In this document: positions 53,158 through 64,000 of the stretch, in pieces
Layout: every line of letters starts with the position of its first letter
Position numbering within the stretch: the first letter of the stretch is position 1
Assembly (NCBI GenBank): GCA_025617745.1
Contig: CM046856.1
Location: 40,546,888-40,610,887 of the forward strand
Reading direction: 5' to 3'
DNA from: Heliocidaris erythrogramma
Taxonomy: Eukaryota > Echinodermata > Echinoidea > Camarodonta > Echinometridae
Length of the DNA stretch: 64,000 nt
Notes under the pieces: generated by a model
What the model saw: the letters and a program-made list of their open reading frames with translations, nothing else
Told to the model about the DNA's origin: nothing
Database searches by the model: none
Program-made: the position numbers and the translations under genes

Positions 53158-53778
53158 CAAAGAAAATCACAAATATGGCAATTAATGTATCACTACAAAC
53201 TGGGAAGCTTACAGATGGCAATCGTATAAGTTTTATGTCAACTGCGTATCTGATGATTATAAAAAACAACATAAATAAAAGCTCTTCTAAGCATCTGGAA
53301 TATCCGAGGATTCGCCAGAAATATAGCGATGTTTTGATGTCGTCACACTAGGGATCGATCCTGCTTAAGCAGACGACGTCATATAATGAATGAACGTAAT
53401 TGCAATGCAATTATTTATCAAATTATAAAGAGTTTGGTGTATTTAAACATGACCTTATTTCACACCATTCTAAAAGGGAAAGTGAAACTGATTCTGATAA
53501 CTAACACCGTTTGATTGTAAATACACAGGAGAAGGGTCAATGATCAATGAAATAAACCCGTCGTCTGCTTAAGCAGGATCGATCCCTAGTGTGACGACAT
53601 CAAAACATCGCTATATTTCTGGCGAATCCTCGGATATTCCAGATGCTTAGAAGAGCTTTTATTTATGTTGTTTTTTATAATCATCAGATACGCAGTTGAC
53701 ATAAAACTTATACGATTGCCATCTGTAAGCTTCCCAGTTTGTAGTGATACATTAATTGCCATATTTGTGATTTTCTTG
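53158..53778. mobile_element. Repeat X with inverted second arm (foldback)
   Basis: Left arm 53158-53379 and right arm 53559-53778 are reverse complements, identical for ~215 bp. The ~180-bp spacer matches 5945-6012 plus 11199-11312. Only one arm exists in the copy at 5700-11312, so the second arm here is an inverted duplication or the complete form of the element. It splits the LINE endonuclease. Confidence 0.87.
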
Positions 53779-54102
53779 AAATGTGATCTTTAAAGGAAGT
53801 TCATTTAGAGTGGAATTCAGAACTAATAATCTTCCATTTGGGTCTCTATAGAGGGATTTCCCCTTAAGATTTATTGTGTTTCGAATAAGAATAGCTACAC
53901 CCCGACTATTAGAAGTAAAGGAAGCAAAAAAGGCATGTTCGCCCCATTGAGAATGCCATAATCTTTCGTCATCACTACGAGAGTGAGTTTCTTGGAGGAA
54001 CAATATTTCACAATCAAGAGAGCGAAAATAATGAAAAATCTTTCTCCTTTTGACGTAGTCCTGCAACCCTCGACAGTTAAACGAATGTAGTTTTATATAC
54101 AT
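53779..54102 (-). pseudogene. LINE ORF2 N-terminus (endonuclease start)
   Basis: It starts MYIKLHSFNCRGLQDYVKRR, then ILFLQETHSRSDDERLWHSQ and SRGVAILIRNTI. The N (in FNCRGL) and E (in LQETH) catalytic residues of the APE endonuclease are present. The ORF2 start codon at 54102 is plausible. The frame runs into the inserted repeat X. Confidence 0.87.
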
Positions 54103-54464
54103 AAACTCTAAATACCTTTAAAACATATCTCACATTGCTAAAAAACCAAGCCCATGAAGGAACATGCACATGTACAATGCTCAAAACTAACAAGAGATGT
54201 AATAAGAAATACTGATAATCAAGAAAATTATAACTAATTTTGTTATTTACTAGATAAATCTATGTATCTACCTATTTGCTAGTTTGCCAAACTATGCCGT
54301 CATTCAGGAAAAACTAAGTCAGAAATGCGCATGCCCCTGCCCGCGCGCGCGCTCCCCGTCCACCAATATAAGATCGCGCAGCCGCCATGCTCTTCCTCTT
54401 CCGAGCAGTCAGAGACAGAGTCTAGGACATGTTGTCAGACAAGGAGAGGGGCTGGAGGGAGGTG

Positions 54465-54560
54465 CATAGGTAGATACATAGATTTATCTAGTAAATAACA
54501 AAATTAGTTATAAATTTCTTGATTTACAGCAATAAATTAATGTATCTACCTATTTGCTAG
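54465..54560. repeat. Internal complementary region of DIRS D
   Basis: 54465-54520 is the inverse of the element's left end; 54521-54560 is the inverse of its right end. The join at 54520/54521 marks the predicted circle junction. Confidence 0.87.
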
Positions 54561-54599
54561 AATAGCACGCACGGATAAAAACCCGGGTGGCATGTCCCA

Positions 54600-55430
54600 G
54601 GACGGGAAGAACGAACGTGGGGCAGGAGTGAAGACGAAGCAGCTCTCAAACCAGAGGTAGCAAACCTAACCTTACCCAAAGGAACATCCTTAAAATAGAA
54701 GGATGTTGAAGGAGGTAGGGGAACGCCAAAAGGCAGCCCGCAAGGTATCTTCCAAAGGAATACCCTGAAAAAAAACGCCCAGGACGTAGAACACTCCTGG
54801 TATTGTGCGCTCTTGGAGGATTCTCACACAGAAGAGCCTCCGAACCCGCAGCTTGGATAGCCTCGACAATCCAACGGGAGTCTCCCGCGACGCTGGGGAA
54901 AAAGGGTGACGGGAAAAGAGAAAGAGCTGATCATCCTTAACAAAAGACCTTAGTCCTATCCAAGTGCCATCTGAGAGCCCTAACAGGGCACCAAGATTTA
55001 CCCTCTTTGACAGAAGAGAATTCTGACAGAGGACTCAAGAACACTCCGATCGAGCCAGAAGAATCAGTCGGATTCTTGGCAATAACGAAGGTCGAGGGAC
55101 AAGACGTACACCCTGCCTTTCCAGCTGATATGCCCGGGCGCCGTAGAGAGAGAGAGCCTGAAAAGTGCTTCTCCATCGAGAGATGCTTTGCACAACGGCT
55201 CAAAGGGCGGTTTGGCCAAAGCGTTCAAAAAACCAAAGGAAGGCTCCACGCAGGAGTCAACTGGCGATTTGCTGGTCGTTCTAAGAAGAACGACCTCAGC
55301 GAATAGGTCAAGAAGGGAGGGTTCGAAACTCCCGAACCAACAGAAAAACCAAGGTGAACCGCAGCAATAGCTGAACGGTATCCACGAATGGTAGAGAGAG
55401 ATCTATCCTATCGAAAAGGGGTGATCAAGA
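54600..55430 (-). pseudogene. DIRS D tyrosine recombinase, broken
   Basis: Pieces of the recombinase: WCPVRALRWHLDRTK (about 54955-55000), FVIAKNPTDSSGSIGVFLSP (about 55025-55090), and an AKPPFEPLCKA-like piece near 55200. The arginine-containing GQRRST block is deleted (about 55150-55180). Close to DIRS B in sequence. Confidence 0.75.
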
Positions 55431-55539
55431 AATTCGCAATAGCACCGACCGAGGCAGAACGGGGAGAAAACTCCCGTCTCGCCACACGAAGCATGGAAGG
55501 CTTCTAACCTCAAGTTGTAAACAGCTCGGGTAGATTCTC

Positions 55540-56640
55540 TTCTACTCTGGACTATGAACTGGGAGGCTCTCTCTGAGAGTCCTGCAGTCCTCGCATCCTC
55601 CCCGACAGAGGCCAGGCGGACAAAAGCAGAGCCGCTGGACGAAGGTGGAGGATCCCCGATAGGGGCTGAGCTATGAGGCCTGCTCTCCGGGAAGGGAGAG
55701 TGGCCGACCGTCCAGCAGAGACAGAAGAAAGAGGAAAACAAGGTCTCCTCGGCCTGCAAGGTGCTATAAGCAGAACCCACGCCCGATCCTCCTGAATTTT
55801 CCCCCAGGACCTGAGGAATTAAGGAGACTGGCGGAAAGGCGTAACCCCGATGTCCCCCTACTGGGAGAACGCATTGAGGGCCCAAGCATCCGGAGCTCGC
55901 ACTCGAGAGCAGTATCTCGGGAGGCGACCTAGAGGGACCCAGACCGAACTGAGGCAAAGACCTCTGGATTCAGTGTCCACTCGGAGGGAAGGCACATGCC
56001 CCGGGATAGAAAATCTGCAATAAGATTGTCCTGCCCGGGAGCATAAGAGGTGATCGAAATTACTCGGTGAGACCGACACCACCTCCAAAGCTTGGCGGTC
56101 AGATCGTTCAGAGTAATGGAACGAGTACCGCTTTGTCGGTTGATGTAGGCAGCAACAGAGGTGTTGTCCGTCAAAATCGGGACGGAGCGACCTACAATCA
56201 TGTTCCCGAAAGACGGGAGACAAGAACACTGCATCAACTCCAATACATTGATGTGAGGCAAGGTGCACAGGTGTGACCAGTCCCCCGAGACCACCTGGTC
56301 CGAACAAAGGCCGCCCCACCCCAGACGTGAGGCATCTGCCTAGATGGTGACTGACGGAAGGGGCGTGCGAAGAGACTTGCCTTGAAGAAGGAACAACTCT
56401 TTCGGCCAGGAGATAAGCAGGCGTTTGATTTCCTCGGTGAGAGGAATCCACACCTTGAGAGAGTCTACAGTGGGCTTGAAAAACTTCAGAGATGAAGTTG
56501 GAATGGCCTCATATGAAGCCGACAGTCTTGGAGGACATCCACAAGGCTCGATAAGTGGCCCAAGAAATGGAGCCATCGGCCTGCCCGAACTCGACGTAAA
56601 ACAAAGAGATCGAGCTAGTAAGACAATCGTTTGAACCCTC
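55540..56640 (-). pseudogene. DIRS D RNase H region
   Basis: SLRTPLPSVTI-like start near 56340-56380, GDWSHLCTLPHINVLELMQC, LTDNTSVAAYINRQSGTRS and YAPGQDNLIADFLSRGMCLP (56294-55929) form an RNase H domain like that of DIRS C, but the frames are split at several points. Confidence 0.8.
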
Positions 56641-58300
56641 TCCCGACTGGGGCGGGCAACTTGGTTCATGATGTCTAATTCCTCACCCAGGTAAATGGGC
56701 CTGCGGGTAAGAGTCAACTCCGACTTGTCCCAGTGGACTATGAACCCTACTCTCTGTGAGTACGGAGAAGTAGGTCCATGTGAGACTGAAGGAGGGACAC
56801 AGAGCTCGCCACCAGGAGCCAGTCGTCCAGATAAGCGAAAAGTCTCAGACCACGATCCTGAGGAAAGCGGCTAGGGCAGAGACTACTCGAGGGGTTGGAG
56901 TCAGGCGTGGTGGGGGGTACGGACATAGAGTCCGACCAACCACTCTTCTCCACAATAATCTTCAGATAATTCAGAAGTGTATGGGAGATGCCCGACTCAG
57001 AAGAAGTAGTCGCCCTCGGAGGGCTAACCCGCTTCTTCTTGGCCTCCCCTGGAACAGTTGGTGAAGACTCGGTCGATGTCGAGAGGAGAGAGTCCGCCCA
57101 ACGGCCGGCTGCGCAGGGCCCTGGCGCTTACGTTTTTGGGGGCAGGCGAGCATGATTACCGCTCCCTTTACCCTTATGAAACGGGCGCCGCTTCCGTAGT
57201 GAGCCCTGTGCTTGATACACTAGGAAGATCACGACTCCTTTTACTCTTACCCGCCTTGCTTGGATTAGAAGCGTGCGGAGAGACAAAAGGAGCCGACCCC
57301 TGAGCGAACACATCTGTGGCTAGAGAGCGAGAAGTGTCACTCGTGGTGACGAACTGTGGGCTGGGGTACTGCCCGCAGTTTTATCGGCGAGAGGTATTGG
57401 CCTAGTGAGGCACTCACTCTCCCCGTTATGCAAGTCTCTATTCCCAAGAGAGGTACTGGCCTATTGCGGCACTCACTCTTCCGGTTTATCCTGCATGAGT
57501 TGGTCGCCACCAGGAACCAGTCGTCCAGATAAGTGAAAAGTCTCAGACCACGATCCTGAGGAAACGGCTAGGGCAGAGACTACTCGAGTAACACTCGAGG
57601 TGCCGGTTTCAGGCCGAAGGGTAAGGCTTTGAACCGGAAAAGTTTCGTCTTGAAGGTGAAACCTAGTATGTCCCTTGAAGAAGGGGGTATTGTAAGTGAA
57701 AAGTCTCAGACCGCGATACCTGAGGAAAGCGGCTAGGGCAGAGACTACTCGAGTAACACTCGAGGTGCCGAAAGGTAAGGCTCTGAACCGGAAAGGTGAA
57801 ACCTAGCATGTATCGGTACATGAAAGTAAGCATCTTTCAAGTTCACCGAAATGACGTCTGACGGCAATAGCCGGAAGAATCAAGGCAGAGGTTTCCAAGC
57901 GGAAACGCTCCCTAGGTATGAGGGTATTCATGACCTTCATATCCAGATCAATCTGAGTTTCCCCGAGCGTTTGGGAAAAACAAGGATAGGGGCGAGACAC
58001 AGATGAGGGTTTCTTGTACCCTTTAAATCGCGACCTTTACCAGCAGCTCTTGAATCTCTGTGAGATGTGCTCTAGAAAAGGGGGCGAGAGTGTAGGAGGG
58101 TTGCGGCGGAAGGCTCCGTGTGGGAGGGGCTCTGCGAGCTTTATGCAGAAGCCTCCTCGCATGAAGGAGAGCACGAACTTGTCAGTAATTTCTTCCCAAC
58201 CCTCTCCTCCAACACTCGGTCATCAACTCGGGCCTTCTTCCTAACAAGAGGAGAAGGCTCCGCCTTGACTCCAAACGAACGTGGAGCACTGGGCTGAACT
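56640..58300 (-). pseudogene. DIRS D reverse transcriptase with inserted duplication
   Basis: The catalytic box LFAYLDDWLLVA (about 56810-56845) and a second copy of the same region (about 57510-57560) flank the ~620-bp gag-leader duplication (56889-57507). A third, shortened copy of the segment upstream of the box lies at 57690-57780. RT motifs further upstream (FPKRSG-like near 57960, FRLETSALILPAI near 57880) are recognisable but broken. Confidence 0.75.
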
Positions 58301-60010
58301 AGGGTTCACGACTGGGCTGATAGCCGGAAGTGATACCGCGTCTAGGAGGTGGAACGTTAGCCCGAGCCTGCGACTTCAGAGCCGAGGACTTTAAGGCGTT
58401 TGGAAGTTCCGCCGCCTGCTTGCGTGATTCAACTTCAAGTTGGATCACCTCAGTGACCCTACCTCCAAAGAGGTGTTGACCGGAGTGGGGAACAATGACC
58501 AAAAGGGCCGTAATGTCCCTCTAACAACAGAATGTCAGAATCAGACATCTGGAGTTCCTGGCCCCTAGCCCGAAGGGAAAGGAGCATACCCAAGTAGGTA
58601 GTCAGTCTCAGACCAGACCTGGAATGTGGGAACTTCTCCGCTTTGGTGTAACTTGTATTCTAAGTTGACACCAAGCCTTCCACCTCATGTATGAGGTCAC
58701 TGGAACAAGACTTTCTCGTAAAGAATCGAGAGTGTCCTGCTGGGAGAAGGTGAAATCCCTGGCCAAGGGACGAGCCTTACCAAGAAGGGAAGGAGCTGAG
58801 AAGCAAAGTCATTGTAGACTCGCTTAAAGCCCTCCGTAAGAGGGATGCCCTTGGAGGGACGCTCACCTTTGAAAAAAGGAGAGACGGATGTTCCGAAATC
58901 GACCCGACACGGCAAAAAGTGCAGGGAAGATATTTCTCCAGCAGGGCTTGAGTATCTACAACCAGGGACCGAAAGGTCTGGGGCGTAACCTCAGCCTGTG
59001 AAGAGGCATCATCCTCCGAGAATCCCGACTGCGAAGCCTGATCCCAAGAAGGGCAGTCCCAGGATTCCTCCCCAGGCGGAGCACCAAGTGCTGCTGGAAG
59101 GGGAGCAGCCCCGACCCGACGATCAAAGCTGAATGTGGTCGGGAGACGCCCGAAGAGGGGCGGCAAGACTCATGTGTGTTGGAACCCAACAGCACTGAGC
59201 CGGATACCTGAGCAGAGGAACCGGATCCCAATCCACTGAAAACAGTGGTGGATAACCAAGCGAAAACAGCGTTCCTAGCCGGATAACCAGTAAAACAGGA
59301 TCCGGGAACCGGAAAACCGGTATCCGAAAACCGAATCCGGTATCCGAACCAGATCCGGCCCTGGGAGGGTACAGGGGGAGGGGTTGGAGTCAGGCGTGGT
59401 GGGGGGTATGGACATAGAGTCCGACCAACCACTCTTCTCCACAATAATCTTCAGATAATTCAGAGGTGTATGGGAGACGCCCGACTCAGAAGAAGTAGTC
59501 CCCCTCGGAGGGCTAACCCGCTTCTTCTTGGCCTCCCCTGGAACAGTTGGTGAAGACTCGGTCGATGTCGAGGGGAGAGAGTCCGCCCCAACCGCCGGCT
59601 GGGCAGGACCCTGGGGCTTACGTTTTTGGGGGCAGGCGAGCATGATTACCGCTCCCTTTACCCTTATGAAATGGGCGCCGCTTCCGTAGTGAGCCCTGTG
59701 CTTGGTACACTAGGAAGATCACGACTCCTTTTACTCTTACCCGCCTTGCTTGGATTAGAAGCGTGCGGAGAGACAAAAGGAGCCGACCCCTGAGCGAACA
59801 CATCTATGGCTAGATAGCGAGAAGTGTCACTCGAGCGAGACGAACTGTGGGCTGGGGTACTGCCCGCAGTTTTATCGGCGAGAGGTATTGGCCTAGTGAG
59901 GCACTCACTCTCCCCGTTATACAAGTCTCTATTCCCGAGAGAGGTATTGGCCTAGTGTGGCACTCACTCTCCCGGTTTATCCCGCATGAGTTGGTCGTCA
60001 AAACAGACGA
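58300..60010 (-). pseudogene. DIRS D gag-like region
   Basis: GAPPGEESWDCPSWDQASQS (near 59035-59095), ALLEKYLP (near 58935), AKKKRVSPPRG (near 59520-59555) and an N-terminal KRKPQGPAQPAVG piece. The order is as in DIRS A and C. The frames are discontinuous. Confidence 0.65.
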
Positions 60011-60639
60011 CAAACTCATCACAGGCGAGCCGTACACGAGGTAGGCCCTAACTTACCTTAGTCGAAGCTCTGGGGAAGATAACATTGGTGCGAGATAAAT
60101 CTCTTGAAGCCAACCCTCCCAAGGCTAGGCGAGTCCCCTTATATTTACTGGGGAACACCAGCCGTAAGAGACGGAGACTTCGACATGGCTGAAAAGAAAG
60201 ACAAGCAAACAAATATAGACCTATATATAAAGTAATAAAAATATTATTATTACAAACAAATATAGAACTATATCTAAGGTAAAAACCAACTCACAATACG
60301 GAGTGGGAATAAACTCCTATTAAGGAGAACACAACGTTCTGATAAAACTGCTTGTCTCAGGGGGGTTAAATCAACCACCTACAGACACGGGGGAAGAGCC
60401 CGACACAGTGTACTAGTACACCGTCTGTGAGTAATGCCCAGAAGGGGAAGAAAAACGGCAAAGTAATTTGATTAAAATACTGTGAAGGAGGTTGACTCAG
60501 GAAAAATCCGATACACAAAAATGAGTGTGAATACTTGGTGAATGGGATTTTTATTGCGAATAGCAACCAAAACGCTTTTGGAGGTAAAAATCTCGCAATT
60601 TAGGCTAAGACTTAGCTCATAGATGTCACTTCTCTGATG

Positions 60640-60810
60640 GGCGAGAAAGGAAGAGGAAGAGCATGGCGGCTGCGCGATCTTATATTGGTGGACGGGGAGC
60701 GTGCGCGCGGGCAGGGGCATTCGCGTTTCTGACTTACCGTTTTTCTCGAATGACGGCATAGTTTGGGAAACTAGCAAATAGGTAGATACATTGTTTTATT
60801 GCTGTAAATC
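60640..60810 (-). repeat. DIRS D right inverted terminal repeat
   Basis: The reverse complement of 54263-54412 (GCATGGCGGCTGCGCGATCT, CTTATATTGGTGGACGGGGA), ending at GCTGTAAATC. Confidence 0.88.
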
Positions 60811-61512
60811 AGGCTATCATCAATAATACAAGACAAATATAATCTGCTACAAAAGACAAAAAAAAGACATCAGAAAAAAAAAAAATGTGAACGCGCAGCT
60901 GCACAAGATAGTGGGCAGAGCCTCAAATCAAAACACGGCCCTGCAAAAAACAGCAATCAACAGCAAACAAAAGGTTTGGTATTTTGAAAGAATTGCAACC
61001 TAAATGTTTACTATGGACTTTAAAATAAACAGTAAAAGGGAGGCACATGTACCAACAGAGCAAAAAAAAAATTACATAAAAATATGAATAAACTTTTAAA
61101 GATGTGCAAAGTTAATTAATCTTCAGCTCCAAAACAAAATAGGTCTAAAACAAACAATATACATGTAATGTGAGACATACATGTACATATTTGTTCTAAA
61201 TATTTAAACTAAAGATAGTAAACAGAGATACACATACATGTATCTCTTACACTTTCATATAAGCTAAATTAAACATAACTACGACCAGCCCAAACAGCGT
61301 TTGGGCTGGTCTAACCCCGGGACGACCAGCGTCCCGGGGTTAGATTAAACCCAAAATTGTGCTGTGACAAAAGTAAAGATAGAAAAATCTTGAACAGAAT
61401 AAGTCAAAAGCAACTGACATGAATAAAATGGGTGGATAAGCATAAATGAATAAAGCAGTAGTTTAACAGGGAAGAAAAAAACTCTGCTCATGAATGATCA
61501 AGTTGTTATTTC
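60811..61512. other. LINE ORF1-ORF2 spacer
   Basis: Rich in A and in ACATGTA words. It holds two adjacent perfect hairpins at 61283-61311 and 61311-61343. No ORF. At ~700 bp it is long for an L1-type inter-ORF spacer, so other unrecognised sequence may be included. Confidence 0.5.
61283..61343. repeat. Two adjacent perfect hairpins
   Basis: GACCAGCCCAAAC-agc-complement (61283-61311) and CTAACCCCGGGACG-accag-complement (61311-61343). They share one base. Role unknown. Confidence 0.85.
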
Positions 61513-62349
61513 TTACACATAAATTAGCTTCCCATTCTTGTTACGATAGGCCAATCTCGCTGGGTACATGAAGACCGGTTTCTTCCCAGCTTCCTTAAGA
61601 CTCTTCAACTTGTCCATCCTTTCCTTCCTCATGTGAAGTACACGGCATGAAAAGTCTTCGGATACAAACACCTTCTGATTCCTGAATTTTCCGTCGAGCT
61701 TTAACTTGGCAATACATGCCTTTCGCAACTTTTCTTTCGATGAAAACGTAGAGAGTGCAACATGAATGATCCTGGGTTTAGACTTTTCCTCTCCGTCAGT
61801 GGTCTCCTTACGGACGGTTGGAGTGCGATGACATCTTTCAATCAAGTACTCACTCTGGGGAACACCCACGAAGTCAGAGAAGAAAGCTTCCACCGTTTCA
61901 TGGCAGGTTTCCTTACGGTTTTCAGCTATGCCGTGCAAAACTAGGTTGCATCGTCTTGCACGATTCTCCAAGTCGTCTAATTTCATTAGAATATCCTCTT
62001 TCTCCTCTTTCAGAGACTTTACTTCAGTCACAAGATCATCTAACTGCAAACAGCACGCCCTGATCTTTTCTTCATTTTCGTCAGATTTGCGAGCAATTTC
62101 TTCCAGCCTGTTTATCACCTTAGAGTCGATTCTTTCCTCCAATAGGTTGAATCGGACTAAGAACTGAGCGAACCATGGGGGTGGTACTGCATCAACTCCG
62201 TGGCCGTGCTCAGCGGCCTGCGAGTCCCTAACATTCGCCTTCTTCGGCACAGGCGAGAATTTTGACTTTTCTGGCGTTTCCAACTGTCTCTTGATATTTG
62301 CCATAATGACTGAAATGATCTCCAACTTATAATACACAATTCTACTCAC
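61513..62349 (-). CDS. LINE ORF1 protein (L1-type RNA-binding)
   Basis: An open frame of 278 codons. L1 ORF1 proteins are nucleic-acid chaperones that coat the LINE RNA. A basic N-terminus (MANIKRQLETPEKSKFSPVP starts at residue 16 and may be the real start) is followed by a heptad-rich coiled coil (about 70-128, LLEERIDSKVINRLEEIARK to DDLENRARR), then an RRM-like part beginning NLVLHGIAE, an IERCHRT block and PRIIHVALSTFSSKEKLRKA, and a basic C-terminal domain ending KNGKLIYV. Family members often run 300-370 residues, so this is on the short side. It has no internal stop, unlike its ORF2. Confidence 0.88.
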   Translation of the reverse strand: MSRIVYYKLEIISVIMANIKRQLETPEKSKFSPVPKKANVRDSQAAEHGHGVDAVPPPWFAQFLVRFNLLEERIDSKVINRLEEIARKSDENEEKIRACCLQLDDLVTEVKSLKEEKEDILMKLDDLENRARRCNLVLHGIAENRKETCHETVEAFFSDFVGVPQSEYLIERCHRTPTVRKETTDGEEKSKPRIIHVALSTFSSKEKLRKACIAKLKLDGKFRNQKVFVSEDFSCRVLHMRKERMDKLKSLKEAGKKPVFMYPARLAYRNKNGKLIYV

Positions 62350-64000
62350 AAGATAAAACTCTCAACAACTTCTCACCAGCGTAGATTTGGGGAAATCCAG
62401 AGAATTTAGATGGGAATCGTCCTCATTGCGCGCAGTCGTGCGTCGATCTCCAAGTATGGAGTTTCAAAAGTAGAGTTAGATTTTACTCATTATCGTACCT
62501 GTAGTAATGGCCTTATATGCTGTGTTATTATGTTTAAAGTCTCAGAAATATGACTGTTTAGATGTTAAACACATAATGAAAAGTTCGTGGAAGCCTACAT
62601 ATACATGTAGACATACTGTACAGAAATTTCATTCTTTGCACGAAGAAAAAGACACAAGTGTAGGGTTAATGATACATGTACCAACCAGTTATGGTTTCTA
62701 TGTGAACAAGTGTTTTCAGTGGTTATGTAGGCCTATAGTTCAGCATGTTAACAATAGTAAGGTTCAATTTTGCTTTGTATGGTGCCTTTGTATTGGACAA
62801 TATAGTGTGAAACATGTTTGAAGTCCCCGAAACAAGTACTGTTTACTGAAGCCTAGTGAGAATACATTCTGAACATTTCACTTTTAAGATGACAAAAGTG
62901 ATTTCCTTGGAAATTACATACTTGGCTGTATATTTCCTGGAGTATTAACATATATGTAGATTTGAAATCTGCACACATTCTGTTAACTGACTTTCTAATC
63001 TTGTCTGCTCAACAAAAATGTCATATACATGTATTAAGTTAACATAATTTGTAGTGATGTATTAACCAAGTATTTTTAGTCTTTAAAACAAATGTGTTAG
63101 GTGTTATGTTAACAATTTAACATCCAATTATGAGTGATGTTGGATTTTACTTATGTGTTACCTAAAAACAATATAGTATGTTAACATGAGTGAAGTCTCC
63201 GAAACAAGCATTGTCGTTAATCTGAAACCTCCAAAACATATGTTTTGAACATTTCAGCTGTTTTATGGAATTTTTCTGCAACTTGTAGTGCTATGTTACT
63301 TTAATAGCTGAATTTCCAGCCAAGGACAATTCAACATAGGAAATGGTTGTCTTTATTCTAGTTAACCATTAAGTCACAAATATAACGTTTGACATTCTGT
63401 TGCTTGAGATATACAGTTGGTCTAATATGTTTAACAAATGTTCTAAGTTCTAAGTTCACAATTAAGAATGAGTATTTTATTGAGTAAATAGAAGGACTTA
63501 TATACAATGTTGCCATGATTGAAGTCTCCGAAACACACAACACTGTTAAAGGAGAATTAAAACTAGAATATCAATGTACGTTCAAAGGTGTAATGTATTC
63601 TTAATCACTGACCTGTATCACTTTAGAAATAAAATATCAGAAAAGGGTTTAAATCAAGACAATCTAGCACACGGTATCATCTGCTAAGACTTCATGGGGG
63701 CCGCCATTTTCTTGATGACATGGAGTTGTACATGAACCATTGAAGACCATTTCGGTCAGGAAGATATTTTTAATCCACAAGCTAAATTGCTTCTATTCAC
63801 TATAAAAAAGCCCCATATATGATGGAAAATACATAACAGGTGTATACATTTATTTTAAAAATTGCAATTTATAGATTTCTTTTTAAATTCTCCGGTTTTG
63901 CTAACTAGAAATCGATTTCTTGGTCTTGCCAGGCAGAGCAGAACATAGTTTACATGTATACCACACGCAGTCTGACTTTTGAACTCCATTATCTCAAAGC
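62350..64000. other. No gene seen; degenerate ~330-bp repeat
   Basis: The first ~150 bp may be the LINE 5' UTR. From 62500 onward a word of the form GAAGTCTCCGAAACAA recurs at about 62535 (diverged), 62821, 63192 and 63520, each followed by loosely similar GTTAACAT-rich sequence, as in a very old tandem repeat. No conserved exon was recognised. Confidence 0.5.

Larger units (their letters stand above)
54221..60810 (-). mobile_element. Full-length but decayed DIRS-like retrotransposon D (~6.6 kb)
   Basis: The boundaries are fixed by the internal complementary region, which contains the inverse of both ends joined (…GATTTACAGC next to AAATTTCTT). Left end AAGAAAATTATAACTAAT at 54221, right end GCTGTAAATC at 60810. 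The terminal inverted repeats pair over more than 150 bp. Gag, RT, RNase H and recombinase remnants lie in DIRS order, all broken. An internal duplication of ~620 bp (56889-57507 = 59379-59998) puts gag-leader sequence inside RT. The element sits between ORF1 and ORF2 of the LINE. Confidence 0.88.
50590..62349 (-). mobile_element. L1/Tx1-like LINE, split by later insertions
   Basis: A minus-strand non-LTR retrotransposon: ORF1 (61513-62349), then ORF2 with an APE-type endonuclease (54102-53779, 53150-52910, 52616-52047) and RT (51682-50600). It is interrupted by DIRS D (54221-60810), an inverted repeat-X element (about 53158-53778) and a tRNA-derived SINE (52625-52906), and is cut at its RT tail by the LTR of the SCAN-gag element. 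The 3' end is not seen. Confidence 0.85.

Overview
The window is gene-poor, intron-containing animal DNA packed with nested transposable elements. DIRS and Penelope-like retroelements, Ty3-type and L1/Tx1-type elements, foldback and Helitron-like repeats, the frequent ACATGTA-type words and the CTCACCTGAG-type repeat together suggest a marine invertebrate (mollusc, other lophotrochozoan, echinoderm or hemichordate). The sequence alone does not settle which. No rRNA gene, functional tRNA gene, CRISPR array or bacterial-type operon was seen.

The only convincing host gene is a ketohexokinase (KHK)-like PfkB sugar kinase on the minus strand. Four consecutive internal exons (33793-33909, 31842-31976, 28746-28818, 26338-26484) have matching GT-AG splice sites and compatible phases. 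The first exon and the C-terminal exons with the ATP-site GAGD motif were not found. The introns hold a TTAA-flanked element, a TA-flanked TIR element and a long CCTATTTT-type repeat.

Layout: 1-2860, truncated DIRS element (A). 2860-4140, GCAAGGTTGC-type tandem repeat split by a 658-bp TIR element. 5700-11312, repeat X interrupted by a young, intact Ty3-type retrotransposon (ORF of 1584 codons, 93-bp LTRs). 11355-11602, broken THAP domain. 12130-13430, minisatellite, nuclear-receptor-site repeats and a 7SL-like SINE piece. 13511-15363, tandem duplication with a Tc1-like insertion. 16290-23657, DIRS element C inserted next to DIRS fragment B. 23700-24060, Ty3-type integrase scrap. 26300-33910, KHK-like gene. 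35140-35910, Penelope-like fragment. 36013-45484, a complex repeat family with Helitron-like ends, split by a 2.6-kb foldback element (37684-40317) with perfect 9-bp target duplications. 45484-50575, decayed SCAN-gag LTR retrotransposon with a tRNA-Pro primer site, itself carrying a LINE and a MITE. 50590-62349, L1/Tx1-like LINE on the minus strand, split by a SINE, an inverted copy of repeat X and DIRS element D (54221-60810). 62350-64000, no gene seen.

The most interesting signals are: an 11-nt complementarity between the LTR and the sequence just inside it in the intact Ty3-type element, which predicts Tf1-style self-priming; the foldback element, whose arms are 15-bp arrays; the DIRS elements with readable internal complementary regions; and repeat-borne regulatory motifs (nine CRE octamers, three DR1 sites).
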